Below are positions 40,983 through 41,345 of a stretch of DNA of 41,345 nt, piece after piece. The position numbers and the translations under genes were made by a program. The notes under the pieces were generated by a model. That model searched no databases. It was given only the letters and a program-made list of their open reading frames with translations, and was not told the DNA's origin. Where the stretch lies: the NCBI GenBank assembly GCA_031277015.1, contig JAISLZ010000004.1, positions 1-41,345 on the forward strand. The letters run 5' to 3'. Within the stretch, counting starts at the first letter, position 1, and each line of letters begins with the position of its first letter. Source of the stretch: Eubacteriales Family XIII. Incertae Sedis bacterium. GTDB lineage: Bacteria; Bacillota; Clostridia; Peptostreptococcales; Anaerovoracaceae.

Positions 40983-41345
40983 TTAGCGCATTCAATCTCA
41001 TTGGCTAAATTCCCCGCGCCGCATTGCCGTAGCGAAACGGTATACAGGCATACAGTCGGGGCCGTCCCTTTCCCGGAGCGGCCCCGGCATCGACGTTGTT
41101 GCTTCATAATCGTTGATGGCAGCGACGTCGGGACGCTCGCATTATCAAATCAAAGCCACTCTTGGCATTATGAATGTTTTTTAAGTGAAAAGGGAGTTTC
41201 ATTATAAAAACATTGTAGCAGCGCCAAATGCCCCACGGTGTAAAGTATTTCTGGGATAATTGAATCAGGGAGAATGTGGTAAGGGAGGAGCCATTGTATG
41301 GCTCCATCTCCCCGCCGTTCCTTGATATAACGCAGGGCATTTCCG
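40983..41345. other. Intergenic end region, no convincing gene
   Basis: 363 bp with no supported gene. It contains a GC-rich hairpin (41057-41064 with 41079-41086, CGGGGCCG/CGGCCCCG, no T-run) that may end pilin transcription, an AATGTTTTT / AAAAACATT inverted repeat (41173-41181 and 41206-41214), and near the right edge the hairpin GGAGCCAT-TGT-ATGGCTCC (41287-41305), possibly part of the next gene's leader. Confidence 0.5.

Noticed and set aside
41001-41340. Short open frames on both strands at the right end
   Set aside because: No ribosome site, no domain and unusual composition; they coincide with hairpin sequences.

Overview
The window looks like a chromosomal segment of a low-to-mid GC Gram-positive bacterium, most likely an anaerobic Clostridia-type member of the Bacillota. 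This is inferred from the Asp23/Gls24-nusB-xseA-xseB-ispA-dxs-tlyA gene order, the mutS-mutL-miaA order, a methionine-gamma-lyase-family gene (ynbB type), AGGAGG-like ribosome binding sites and a secreted giant protein with a Gram-positive-style signal peptide. No genus can be named from sequence alone. Arg AGG and Ile ATA codons are frequent throughout.

Layout. 1-3124: the end of a sugar-type ABC importer operon (two RbsC-like permeases, the first cut by the window edge) followed by an amidohydrolase. 3125-5434: a promoter and an apparently structured leader RNA in front of a glutamate decarboxylase, then a catalytic-domain-only M24 peptidase. 5522-8749: efp, mltG and a CNNM/CorC-type membrane protein. 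8843-20531: a tightly packed housekeeping run, all on the plus strand with many overlaps: asp23-like, nusB, xseA, xseB, ispA, dxs, tlyA, mutS, mutL, miaA (transcription antitermination, exonuclease VII, isoprenoid precursors, rRNA methylation, mismatch repair, tRNA modification).

20563-31297 (minus strand): a two-component pair whose kinase has a DISM/7TM sensor and a phospho-acceptor histidine helix but no ATPase domain, followed downstream by a 2,712-residue secreted protein built of Ig-like and InlB-type repeats, a long amphipathic beta-rich centre and a basic SH3-like tail. 31552-34935: strong promoter and the nadA-nadB-nadC operon for de novo NAD synthesis, closed by a good intrinsic terminator. 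35119-35826: a secreted Lys/Ala-rich repeat protein flanked by two Asp-box-like motifs, followed by a terminator.

36025-41345: an accessory-looking end: a tyrosine recombinase overlapping a ynbB-type PLP enzyme, a small membrane protein, an AT-rich 10-bp-period repeat, an AAA-type ATPase that appears to have lost its Walker B segment, a short REP-like motif, a type IV pilin-like gene, and 363 bp without a convincing gene.

The most interesting points are: the ribosome-site-sequestering leader before gad, the kinase without a catalytic domain next to a giant surface protein, the lysine-repeat/Asp-box protein, and the ATPase with a missing Walker B behind a phased AT-rich repeat. No tRNA, rRNA or CRISPR array was seen.
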